Source of the DNA: Legionella drozanskii LLAP-1
Lineage (GTDB): Bacteria > Pseudomonadota > Gammaproteobacteria > Legionellales > Legionellaceae
Length of the DNA: 64,000 nucleotides
Direction: 5' to 3'
NCBI RefSeq assembly: GCF_001467585.1
Contig: NZ_LNXY01000020.1
Span: 963,368 to 1,027,367 of the forward strand
The notes under the pieces: model-generated
What the model saw: the letters and a program-made list of their open reading frames with translations, nothing else
Databases searched by the model: none
What the model was told of the DNA's origin: nothing
Shown: positions 45,653 to 53,996 of the stretch, piece after piece
Position numbering within the stretch: position 1 is the first letter of the stretch
How the letters are laid out: each line of letters begins with the position of its first letter
Position numbers and translations under genes: made by a program

Positions 45653-48600
45653 ATGCCTAAATTCGTCTATAACGGCCAAATTTTAACTAAATTTAAAGAT
45701 AAAACCGCAGGTAAGAATAAAAGTCCTGTTGATGGTTTTTATGAAACTGATGATGAACCCAAGAAAAAGTATTTTATTAAAAAACCCGCCGACCAAAGAG
45801 AATTGTTCATTGAAGGCTTAATAGGGAAATTATTTATTAAGCTCAAAGAGAAGGGGCTAATTGAGAAAGAATATCATCGTTCTCTTGTTTGTGCTGACTT
45901 CATTCAATGTGAGGATGGCAGTTACGCCCTCATTCAACCCTGCGAAAATTTTGATGAACTTTTTAAGCTGATTGGCACAGGCCACAGAGATGGTTCAGAT
46001 CGCGACCCACTTTATGAAATGTTTTATGGTGCCTCGCTTTATCCAGGGCTAACTAATCTGGGTGCCTACTTTGGTCTATCTTCCGTTCTCATGTTAGCAA
46101 TCCTTGTTGGAAACTACAGTGTCCACAGTGGTAATATTGTCGTTTTGAAAGACGAATTTGAAACTGAACAAGGAAAAGTTAAACAATTCGCTGGTATTGA
46201 CAATGGCGCTGCTAACCGTGATTTTGCCCACCCTGACAATAACGGGGACGATATCCTTATTCCTCGTGAATATAAAGGAACAACAAATACCGCCTGGTTC
46301 ACCAAAGGTTATATAGCAAATTATCAAAACATCAAAAATCTACGTCCCAGCATGCGTAAGCATGCAGAGAAACTCAAAGAAAAATTAGCCGACAAATTTG
46401 GGCCTACCTTATTTGCTGATCTTATGACTGAGATTTTTAAAGAGCTCCCTGCCGATTTGTTAAAACCTGAGGACGAAAAGACTCGCCAATCTTTAGCTAA
46501 ATATATGGCTATTGACGGATTTGAAACAGCAACGTTTGGAAAAAATGGTAATTTCCAAGCAGTTCATAAGGACTATGTCGATACTTTAAATAAACGTTTA
46601 GGCAAACTCTGTCAATTGCAGGAAGCCCCCGCTCTTGCGACAAACCCAAGTGCCGCTCTCTATCAAAGCGTCCTCTTTTCTGATCCGCCAAGCTCAATTT
46701 CAGCGGAACAACAAGAAATTCCGCTGAGCTCTGCGATAGATATGAAGGAAACAATTTCATTTCCAGAGCGAATGGAAAGTTGGCTGGAGCATTTTCAGCA
46801 TCTGAAAACGCCTATTGATTTTACTAAGATTGACTATTCATTACTTACTCAGCAATTTAGCCACTATGTAGACGTTCTAGCACACCAAGCTGATCTCTAT
46901 AATATATGGGGACACGATTCTAGCTCCCCACACAACTTCTTGGTTCCTTCCGAGGAAATGTCGGATAAAGCTGAACATGGTTATGCCTTTGTTCCTCAAT
47001 ATCGAGAAGGCAGAATCTTACATCATTTATATACGTTCCAAAGCGTTGAGCAGCATGGCTTTAGTCGTTTCACTTATTATGACAAACTGGATGGCGAATT
47101 CCGTAAGACAGAAGCAGCTAATGGTTCAGCATGGCAAAAAATAACAGACGCCTTACATCAAGTACAAGGTATCTTAACCGCGATTAAACAATTACAACGA
47201 GCAACCGATAAAGAAGCCTTTATGGATGAAGAGGATATTCTACACTTTCGCAAAGTTCTTAATGCTCACTTACGAAATTATCTTGAAGCGTCCAAACAAA
47301 TTAAGGATTTATTTGCTTCACAAACTAACTTAGAACCTATTAATCAAGATAGTTTATTTTTCTATCCCATTAAGGATTCAGAGCTATTTAAAATGAGTGG
47401 TGATCAGCTACTGACTATTTGTTTTGAAGAACTGTACTCTATACAACCAGAATTGTTTGAATTTAGCCCTTTAGGCGCAAAAATAATTAGTGAAGATAAG
47501 CTTTGGGAAAAAATGAGTGCTGCCTATCCTGAGTCGACCTTCAAGCTTCGTTTTGATAATAAGAACGATAATAAAATGAATGCCTTAGCTACGTTGCGTA
47601 CTAACTTTGTAGATTGTCGTACTAACTTAGCGCATTTTCATAAAATCCCTACCTTAACAGAAAAAGAAGGGGCTTTTGCTGAAATTGAGGAAGTACTTGA
47701 TCAACTTCCTCCCCATTTACAAGCAATGCTTATGCAAGAGTTTGAAGGTGCACGTTCCCTTTTACTCTCATGGCAAACAGCGAATGGTACTTTCCATGAA
47801 AAACTCCGCGAATATTACACGAAGCAAACTAAGCTGCAAAAAATTGAAGCCTATCAACCTGTCATGGACGCATTTTATGATTTACCTAATCCTTTACAGC
47901 AAGCACATCAAAAAACCTTCGACGAGTTCACGAAAGACCATAGAGCATTAGTCGAAGAGTACAAAAAGGAATGCCGTTTTCTTGATGCTTGTGGTGATTT
48001 TGATGCCGCGCAAACCTTGACTGACAAGCTAGTCTTTGTTGCCAACATTCGCGATGCCTTTGAGGCATTACCTGTGGGAATAAAGGAAAATCACCTAGAT
48101 CAATTTAGTCAATTCACCAACTTTGAAGTTTGTCACGATAGAATAGTTGGTTTTCATCAAGCGACTACTTTGCCAGAAAAAGAACAAGCTTTCGCTGAAA
48201 TAGAGGAATTGCTCAGTCAACATATTCCCCAATATCGAGAACTGTTCAAAGAAGAGCTTGAAATCGCAAACTCCATTTTGAGTACCTGGCGAAAAAAAGA
48301 TGACAGTTTCTTAGAAAAACATCGCGTATATTACGTGATGCCAACCAAACAAAGAACTGCAGCTTATCAGCCTGTGATAGACGCATTTGACGAATTGTCC
48401 GAGGAGTTGCGGAAAGTACATCAAGAGACATTCGATGCTTTTAGGCAAAGCCATGAAACGCTAGTCGATACGCTTCGTAAAGAAGAACTTTATGAGCAAG
48501 CTCGTCGTCTTTTTGATGCAGCACCCACCTTAGCGGCTAAAATAGCCACCTTTGACCAGCTAAAGAAGGCATTTGAGCAATTACCTTCTGATGTGAAAGA

Positions 48601-49264
48601 AATTTTTCAAGGTCTATTCAATCAAGTTAAATCGGATCATGAGAACATTTATCTCAAACTAAGAGATAATCAAATTGTTGATTCAGAAACATCAAGCGTA
48701 TCTATCGAGAAGGTATTACTGAAAATCAATACCAGTGGAGAAGTCGCTCAACGACTAAAATCAGCCGCTATTTCAGATAGGATTTTGTGGCAAGCGATTG
48801 CAACAGGTAAAAAAGAACAATTATCGACAGAAATTGCTAATGATTTGCTAGTTTTAATAAAATATCGGGATACCCAGGTTCAAGCAGATCCTAGCGATGC
48901 GGCTTATGTTGGGGAAATTAATGATTTCTATCAAGACTCCTTAAGTATCCGATTATCCACAGCACCTATAAAAGAGCAGGCATCGCAAATCATTAATGCA
49001 GCTGAAACTAAATTTAATCATCGTGATAAATATAAACGCGCATTTGCTGATGTAATCATGATCTTAGGGGTTATGTTTGGTGGATTGGGGGCTATATTTA
49101 TGCTGGCTCGCAAATTTGTATTTAGTACTTCTCTTCTTTTTAGCCAGGCACAAACTAATAGGCAAACAGTTCTGATGGACAATTGGATGCAAAACAACAA
49201 TGAGCTAGACAACAAGGAAGAGACCTGTCTGTTTCATGAACCACCAGCCATTTCGGTGAAGTAG
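45653..49264 (+). CDS. 1203-residue LepB-kinase-like protein with internal repeats (effector candidate)
   Basis: 1203 residues from the ATG at 45653 with GGGG upstream. The N-terminal region (about 1-330) resembles the atypical kinase domain of Legionella LepB: YFIKKPADQRELFIEG (K43/K44, E55) could be the ATP-binding Lys and helix-C Glu; NYSVHSGNIVV near 152-162 resembles a PI3/4-kinase catalytic loop, and FAGIDNGAA near 178-187 the Mg-binding Asp. From about 655 to 1000 there are two tandem repeats of about 170 residues, rich in helices. A single membrane helix is at about 1132-1160, with a hydrophilic tail. There is no signal peptide. Function: possible phosphoinositide or protein kinase acting in a host; inference. 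Confidence 0.75.
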   Translation: MPKFVYNGQILTKFKDKTAGKNKSPVDGFYETDDEPKKKYFIKKPADQRELFIEGLIGKLFIKLKEKGLIEKEYHRSLVCADFIQCEDGSYALIQPCENFDELFKLIGTGHRDGSDRDPLYEMFYGASLYPGLTNLGAYFGLSSVLMLAILVGNYSVHSGNIVVLKDEFETEQGKVKQFAGIDNGAANRDFAHPDNNGDDILIPREYKGTTNTAWFTKGYIANYQNIKNLRPSMRKHAEKLKEKLADKFGPTLFADLMTEIFKELPADLLKPEDEKTRQSLAKYMAIDGFETATFGKNGNFQAVHKDYVDTLNKRLGKLCQLQEAPALATNPSAALYQSVLFSDPPSSISAEQQEIPLSSAIDMKETISFPERMESWLEHFQHLKTPIDFTKIDYSLLTQQFSHYVDVLAHQADLYNIWGHDSSSPHNFLVPSEEMSDKAEHGYAFVPQYREGRILHHLYTFQSVEQHGFSRFTYYDKLDGEFRKTEAANGSAWQKITDALHQVQGILTAIKQLQRATDKEAFMDEEDILHFRKVLNAHLRNYLEASKQIKDLFASQTNLEPINQDSLFFYPIKDSELFKMSGDQLLTICFEELYSIQPELFEFSPLGAKIISEDKLWEKMSAAYPESTFKLRFDNKNDNKMNALATLRTNFVDCRTNLAHFHKIPTLTEKEGAFAEIEEVLDQLPPHLQAMLMQEFEGARSLLLSWQTANGTFHEKLREYYTKQTKLQKIEAYQPVMDAFYDLPNPLQQAHQKTFDEFTKDHRALVEEYKKECRFLDACGDFDAAQTLTDKLVFVANIRDAFEALPVGIKENHLDQFSQFTNFEVCHDRIVGFHQATTLPEKEQAFAEIEELLSQHIPQYRELFKEELEIANSILSTWRKKDDSFLEKHRVYYVMPTKQRTAAYQPVIDAFDELSEELRKVHQETFDAFRQSHETLVDTLRKEELYEQARRLFDAAPTLAAKIATFDQLKKAFEQLPSDVKEIFQGLFNQVKSDHENIYLKLRDNQIVDSETSSVSIEKVLLKINTSGEVAQRLKSAAISDRILWQAIATGKKEQLSTEIANDLLVLIKYRDTQVQADPSDAAYVGEINDFYQDSLSIRLSTAPIKEQASQIINAAETKFNHRDKYKRAFADVIMILGVMFGGLGAIFMLARKFVFSTSLLFSQAQTNRQTVLMDNWMQNNNELDNKEETCLFHEPPAISVK

Positions 49265-49328
49265 GTCATTTGCCATTACAGTTTAACTGTAGGTTGATTC
49301 TGAATCTCCGCGAAAGCGTGGCTGGGAT

Positions 49329-49344
49329 GGTCATGTCTTAGATT
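49329..49344. repeat. short dispersed repeat ATGGTYAWGTYTTAG, copy 3
   Basis: GATGGTCATGTCTTAG in the spacer between the 1203-aa gene and the lipoprotein gene; a CGCGAAAGCG string lies about 20 bases upstream, as at 38400-38420. Confidence 0.45.
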
Positions 49345-49523
49345 CGCTTTGGGTAGGTGAGGAACTATCCCCAAGATCGTTGTCCCAGTTCAATTACTTT
49401 ATCGCTAACCCAAAGATTAATTTCTCAGATCTCTGTATAAACGATGAAAAATCCTGTAACTTAACTCGATTATTGAAACAATTTAATCAAAACTAAGTTT
49501 ACAATAGGAAGTGTAATCAGCTA

Positions 49524-50720
49524 ATGAACTGGATGCATTTTTCAACTCTTCGAAAATTAACTCTTATTTCTATCCTCGTGTTACTGGTAGGTTGTCATTC
49601 TATTGGGCCAAGACAAATTAGTTTGGATAGAGGACGTTACAATGACATCGTCCGCGAAACCGATGAAGCTCAATTCTTAAAAAATATTGTTCGCTTACGT
49701 TATGTTGAACCGACTTATTTCTTGAAGGTTACAGGAGTCACCTCATCCTATACCTTAAATTCTTCAATCACTGCAGATCCCAATGGGTCTTGGATGGGTG
49801 GAATAGATAGTGGTCTTAGAACTAGTCTTAAAACTTGGGCAATGGGAGTAACTCCTACTCTTACTTATTCAGATTCTCCAACGATTAGTTATGCTCCACT
49901 CGACGATGCTGAGTTTATCGGTGCTTTGTTAAGGCCCATCAGTTTTCGCGATGTTATTTTACTTTTTCATGGTGGTATTCACGATTCTCGTTTAATGTTT
50001 AGACTTATTTTTGATCAGATAGGACGGTTTGATAATATTTCATTTTCCACAAGTTCTGGCTATCTCAAGGTTTCACATAGTTATGATGCTCAATTTAACC
50101 AATACCTCCTTTTTCTTGAAATAATGCACCAATTGATTATGAAAAAAGAATTATCCATTACCCCAATCAATTATGAAAAACAACTTGGGCTATTACTGCA
50201 TTTTTATAATGAGAACTCTCAAGGAGGCGCCAAGTTAAAAAAATTATTAAACCTTAAATCGAAATCATCTGATATTGCGCTGTTCAATGAAGGATTTGCT
50301 GCAAATGCCGCTAATCGTAACGGCGAAGTTTCAATATCTCCACGGGTTGAAAGAAATATCGCTTTTGTAAATTTCCGTTCAGTGTATGGCATATTGACCT
50401 TTCTCTCTAATGCTGTCCAAGTTCCTCCTGCTGATCTTAAAAAATGTCGGTCCTATATAACGACTTATGAAGATGGAACACCTTTTGATTGGAGGAAAGT
50501 TATGAGAGGGATCATGACAATCTATAGTAGTCGAGAACTACCTAGAGATGCTTTTGTGAGAACCCAATACAATGGCTATTGGTTTTATATCAGTAATTCT
50601 GATATTGCTTCAAAAAGAACTTTTACTTTAGCAACTCGATTACTCATCTTAACAGCGGGAAGAGATAAGACTCCCACTCAAACTGCACCCGTTTTAACTT
50701 TGCCAGTTGGTGCACGTTAA
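49524..50720 (+). CDS. lipoprotein of an uncharacterised conserved family
   Basis: 398 residues. A signal peptide with lipobox LLVGC, lipidated Cys near residue 24, is followed by IGPRQISLDRGRYNDIVRETDEAQFLKNIVRLRY. This DR..YN...R..D..Q.L.NIVRLRY motif marks a widespread uncharacterised envelope family. Residues about 75-125 are Ser/Gly/Thr-rich, the C-terminal half is folded, and the final 25 residues are low-complexity. The gene has AGGAAG 13 bases before the first ATG; a second ATG nine bases later is also possible. It probably faces the periplasm. Role unknown. Confidence 0.85.
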   Translation: MNWMHFSTLRKLTLISILVLLVGCHSIGPRQISLDRGRYNDIVRETDEAQFLKNIVRLRYVEPTYFLKVTGVTSSYTLNSSITADPNGSWMGGIDSGLRTSLKTWAMGVTPTLTYSDSPTISYAPLDDAEFIGALLRPISFRDVILLFHGGIHDSRLMFRLIFDQIGRFDNISFSTSSGYLKVSHSYDAQFNQYLLFLEIMHQLIMKKELSITPINYEKQLGLLLHFYNENSQGGAKLKKLLNLKSKSSDIALFNEGFAANAANRNGEVSISPRVERNIAFVNFRSVYGILTFLSNAVQVPPADLKKCRSYITTYEDGTPFDWRKVMRGIMTIYSSRELPRDAFVRTQYNGYWFYISNSDIASKRTFTLATRLLILTAGRDKTPTQTAPVLTLPVGAR

Positions 50721-50991
50721 TGCATCAGGAAGACGAGCAATTAATTCCGGAGCCGCTTTACAGTCATGAACTTCGCCACCAGTGAGGTCAAACTCCATTG
50801 GAAAGCCGTAGCCATCAACAGCCCTCGGTATTTTTGTAGTATTTCAACCTCTGGATTGGCCAATAGCCGCGATTTTACGAGTTTGCCCTTAATAATCCGG
50901 TCATACTGATAATCTTGAACATCGTGTTCATCAACATCAAAAGAAGATAATTCCAAATTGTTACACAAGTACCCGCTTACCTATCAGATGA

Positions 50992-51110
50992 ATGTATTCT
51001 CAACCCTTTAATACACGGGAAGAAGCTCTTGCAGCTGAGCTAGGAATTAAAGGATGGAGTCGTAGAAAAAAAAGCGCTTAGATCTCAAGATTGGAGTAGC
51101 TGAAACATTA
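50992..51110 (+). pseudogene. C-terminal remnant of a GIY-YIG endonuclease gene
   Basis: The frame from 50992 to 51081 reads as the end of GIY-YIG nuclease domains: a TREEAL...LGIKGWSRRKKSA segment, where intact members have EAL-x-REKQIKGWSR-x-KKEAL. It hits a stop at 51081; a +1 shift continues as ALRSQDWSS, matching the usual ALI..DW..L ending. A stop lies just before the ATG, and the N-terminal GIY...YIG part is not found. It is probably a frameshifted and truncated pseudogene. Confidence 0.5.
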
Positions 51111-51164
51111 TGCTTCGAGGCGGCGCTAATGCGCCTCCTCAGCATGAACGGATTAGAAACCTAT

Positions 51165-51220
51165 AAATTCCATTTCTCAACCAATACTTAGGGCTAATTG
51201 GAAGCTCAAGCCGCGTGACT
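51165..51220. repeat. dispersed repeat, copy 2
   Basis: Matches 9-60 on the same strand, with shared AATACTTAGGGC and AAGCCGCG. It lies directly after the degenerate element-core fragment and before an intergenic region with no gene. Confidence 0.5.
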
Positions 51221-51420
51221 ACGGGGAGGAGCAAATGTCAACAGCCCTTATTTTAGCCCAAGCCAAAAAATACTAATCAAACACATCTTGCCTAATAATT
51301 TCACAATATGAGCGATACATTTGACAAAAATAGCGCTTCTAGTATAACATTCAACCAGAATAGATATTCAAACAATTGTATATCTATTATTCAATTACGC
51401 TAATTAGGAAAACATCGCTA

Positions 51421-52437
51421 ATGCACTATCCTTACACCATTGTCGATATTTACGATTTTGATCGAACGATTTCTAGAGAACATACTGCTGGAAAGCAGGA
51501 TGATTATGAAGCAAAATACAACACCAAATCAGGCCTTGATGAACGAGTTGTCCATAAGGACAATCGATTTTCCGCAGTCGCGACCTTTCATCAAGATCCT
51601 AGGTATGTTTTATCTTATTTCTTGCCGCTTTTAAAATTAGAAGAAAAAGATGTCGAAAAAACAGAGGTTGACCTGTTTGAATATCATCAATTCACTAAAT
51701 TTTATTTCAAAGATTGTCCGCAGCCCTTTATTGTTGCAACTCCTCGGCTAGACAATTATGAAAAAAATAGAGATATTATCTGGTCTAACGGCAAAAATCT
51801 CATGCTAACGTCCCTGAGAGACGCCATACCTAGCTCTGAATATCATTATTATGATGATACCGAGAAATGCTATGTTCAGGCTTATTCTTTAAACTTTCTC
51901 CATTGTTATCACGTCAACGCAGCAGCGTCCGAATTTAGTTTCCTCGGGACACGCCAACCTGGTCCAGGAGCAGAATTGGAAAATTATCTTAACTGCTATC
52001 TCCTTTATGCCAAAGAACAATTAAAGATATCGAGAAAAGAAGGTACAATGAGTCAGCTAGGAGAATCGCTTCGCTCATTATCCATCTATGCTAAAAACTC
52101 TTCTGAGGGAAAGGAGAAAGAGCAAGAGAAAGAATTAGAATCCTCTTCAGAATTGGTGGCCAAAACGAAGGAATCTTCGCAAGAAATCAGCTTACTAGTT
52201 AAACAAATTCCAGTGATCAAAAATCTAATTCAATTCTTAGACTCAGATTCAACCAATGAGGTCGAGGGCTTAGAATTGTTACGCGAAGGAGAGCTTGGGT
52301 CTTTCATTAAAAAATGGGAACTAAAAGCTGAGACTTCTTTAGAGCAGTTTATTTCTCAAGTACAAAAAAACAGAGTATCAGCTGAGGGTTACGTATCCGG
52401 GGAGGATTATGACGATCTATCCTCCTATCCCCTCTAA
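51421..52437 (+). CDS. HAD-like phosphatase-fold protein (effector candidate)
   Basis: 338 residues from the ATG at 51421 with AGGAAA 9 bases upstream. The HAD motif I (DxDxT) is visible as IYDFDRTIS (D12, D14, T16), and an acidic YYDDTEK near 142-147 resembles motif IV. The conserved Lys (motif III) is not certain; K127 in NGKN could serve. The last 110 residues (about 220-338) are Ser/Lys/Glu-rich, with a low-complexity Glu/Lys run and a helical end. There is no signal peptide. HAD-fold proteins with a charged tail occur among Dot/Icm substrates; host role is inference. A REP-like hairpin lies after the gene. Confidence 0.7.
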   Translation: MHYPYTIVDIYDFDRTISREHTAGKQDDYEAKYNTKSGLDERVVHKDNRFSAVATFHQDPRYVLSYFLPLLKLEEKDVEKTEVDLFEYHQFTKFYFKDCPQPFIVATPRLDNYEKNRDIIWSNGKNLMLTSLRDAIPSSEYHYYDDTEKCYVQAYSLNFLHCYHVNAAASEFSFLGTRQPGPGAELENYLNCYLLYAKEQLKISRKEGTMSQLGESLRSLSIYAKNSSEGKEKEQEKELESSSELVAKTKESSQEISLLVKQIPVIKNLIQFLDSDSTNEVEGLELLREGELGSFIKKWELKAETSLEQFISQVQKNRVSAEGYVSGEDYDDLSSYPL

Positions 52438-52471
52438 AATATAGCTGCTCTTTGGATATGAGCAAGCAGGG

Positions 52472-52500
52472 GTAGGTCAGGCCTGGTTGGCCCGACCTAC
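52472..52500. repeat. GTAGGTC...GACCTAC hairpin, probable shared terminator
   Basis: GTAGGTCAGGCC pairs with GGCCCGACCTAC (11 of 12) around a 5-base loop. It lies 35 bases after the HAD-like stop and 60 bases beyond the S53 protease stop, between convergent genes, so it may end both. Same GTAGG..GGCC..CCTAC plan as the hairpins at 7990 and 31649. Confidence 0.65.
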
Positions 52501-52560
52501 GCCTACGCTCCCGGTTTGTAGGCGGTACGTAGGTAGAGACTATTACGATTGCTTGGCTTT

Positions 52561-53793
52561 CTAGTCAATTGGTCTTATTGGCAACAACAATGAAGCGTTT
52601 TGAGTTCCCAGATCTGGAATTAAAGTTCCAAGCTCTGGACTACCTAATCCCGTCACATAATCATAACCATCTTGAGCAGAACAGAAATAGTCACAATCAC
52701 CGTTGATACCTGAACTGACATCGTTAAAATTGTAAATGTAACTGCCAGTATTGGAGTTTGCAATTGCATACAATAGGTTAGTTAAGTTTCCACCTAAAGT
52801 AGAACCTATCGATGAATTCGCAACTGCTGCAATAGCAGCCCATTGAGGGGCGCCAGCACTTGTTCCGCCCACCACTTGCCAGCCTGTGCCTTCATCGCTT
52901 GGCACTGAGTTGTAAACAGCAAATCCAGTCTGAGGATCAGCATTATAAGCCACATCAGGTACACCGCGCATGTCATTAGCTTGCGGTGTGGGTAAACCGC
53001 TTTGGCTTGCCGGCCAAGCTTCTATCGCACTTAATCCACCGCCACTTCCGGACCAAGCTGTTTCACCATGGTAGTTTCCATGAGAATCAACGGTTAAAGT
53101 AGTTCCACCAACGCCCAAGACATAAGGTGAAGAAGCGGGATACATTGTACCTGCTCCATTGTCGCCAGAAGAAGCTACGAAAGTGACTTTAGGATTGCTG
53201 AAGATTTGATCGTAAGTAGTTTGTTGAGCAAATTCACCACCACCCCAACTCATAGAAACCACGGTCGCTCCCTTGTCAACGGCAACTTGGATGGCTTTAA
53301 ATAAATCTTCTAGGCTATCACTTGCGGCTTCCACAAGCATAATCTTGGCTTCTGGCGCCATTGCATAAGCCCATTCGACATCAAGTGCAATTTCTCCTGA
53401 CCAACCTGCATCGGTTCTTGGCCTTTTACCACTGGCATAAATTTTCTTAAAACAGCCGTTCTTAGTAGTACAAGAAGGTAAGCCAAAATTTTTGGTGAAT
53501 ACGCCTAAGTCAGCTTCGATACGTGGATCGTCAAAAGCATCGACAATCGCAATAATCTGTCCCTTTCCTTTCGCAGGAATGGTATTAAAACCATAGGCAT
53601 TACGAACTTGATTGGGGGTAAGTCCTGAAGGCATCAGATGAGAAGTGTGTGGCTTATAATGGATCGGATGGGTCGCAACGCCTGGTGCAACTGCTGGTGC
53701 ATCCGCTAGGGCATGAGCTTGTGTGCTTAATATACCCAATAGTACTGGCGCAACAAGTGACTTTAACTGGAAACTATCCAATCTTTTTTTCAT
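52561..53793 (-). CDS. secreted S53-family (sedolisin-like) protease
   Basis: 410 residues with AAGGAGATG before the ATG. A signal peptide (about 1-28) is followed by about 45 residues and then the subtilisin-like fold. The S53 catalytic set is visible: Glu134 and Asp138 (GEIALDVEWA), Asp211 (SSGDNGAG, oxyanion) and Ser312 (GGTSAGAPQWA). The C-terminal calcium site has the usual DVSSG...GYDYVTGLGSP. Typical sedolisins carry a 150-200-aa propeptide; here it is nearly absent, so maturation may differ. Such enzymes act at acid pH, which would fit a phagosome; inference. Confidence 0.9.
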   Translation of the reverse strand: MKKRLDSFQLKSLVAPVLLGILSTQAHALADAPAVAPGVATHPIHYKPHTSHLMPSGLTPNQVRNAYGFNTIPAKGKGQIIAIVDAFDDPRIEADLGVFTKNFGLPSCTTKNGCFKKIYASGKRPRTDAGWSGEIALDVEWAYAMAPEAKIMLVEAASDSLEDLFKAIQVAVDKGATVVSMSWGGGEFAQQTTYDQIFSNPKVTFVASSGDNGAGTMYPASSPYVLGVGGTTLTVDSHGNYHGETAWSGSGGGLSAIEAWPASQSGLPTPQANDMRGVPDVAYNADPQTGFAVYNSVPSDEGTGWQVVGGTSAGAPQWAAIAAVANSSIGSTLGGNLTNLLYAIANSNTGSYIYNFNDVSSGINGDCDYFCSAQDGYDYVTGLGSPELGTLIPDLGTQNASLLLPIRPID

Positions 53794-53996
53794 TACATCT
53801 CCTTATAAATTAATACATCCTAAAGCTTGGTGGTCTATCTTAGACATTCTGTTTTTCTAACAAGAAAAACTTTGCAAGTTAGCCCCGACAGATCCTGTCA
53901 TAGCGACATTAATTTGTCTAGTTTCTAAAAAAATTTGCTTAGGCTTAATGAGGCTAATCCCCCCTCGCTTAATCGGGGTTCACTTTGACACCTACC

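Larger units (their letters stand above)
50721..51420. other. gene-poor region, 0.7 kb, decayed sequence
   Basis: Contains the GIY-YIG remnant at 50992-51110, a degenerate copy of the element core near 51117-51160 (CTTCGAG..GGCGCTAATGCGCCTCCTCAGC.TGAACGG), and the second copy of the window-edge repeat at about 51165-51220. A 75-codon minus-strand frame at 50741-50968 starts with TTG, has no ribosome site and is not supported. The region looks like a graveyard of an excised or decayed insertion. Confidence 0.55.

Noticed and set aside
50741-50968. 75-codon minus-strand open frame
   Set aside because: TTG start without a ribosome site, no recognisable motif, and it lies in decayed sequence.
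53955-53980. Possible terminator of the efflux operon (CCCC..CG / CG..GGGG)
   Set aside because: Stem is only 6 bp with a bulge and no U-run; not strong enough to list.
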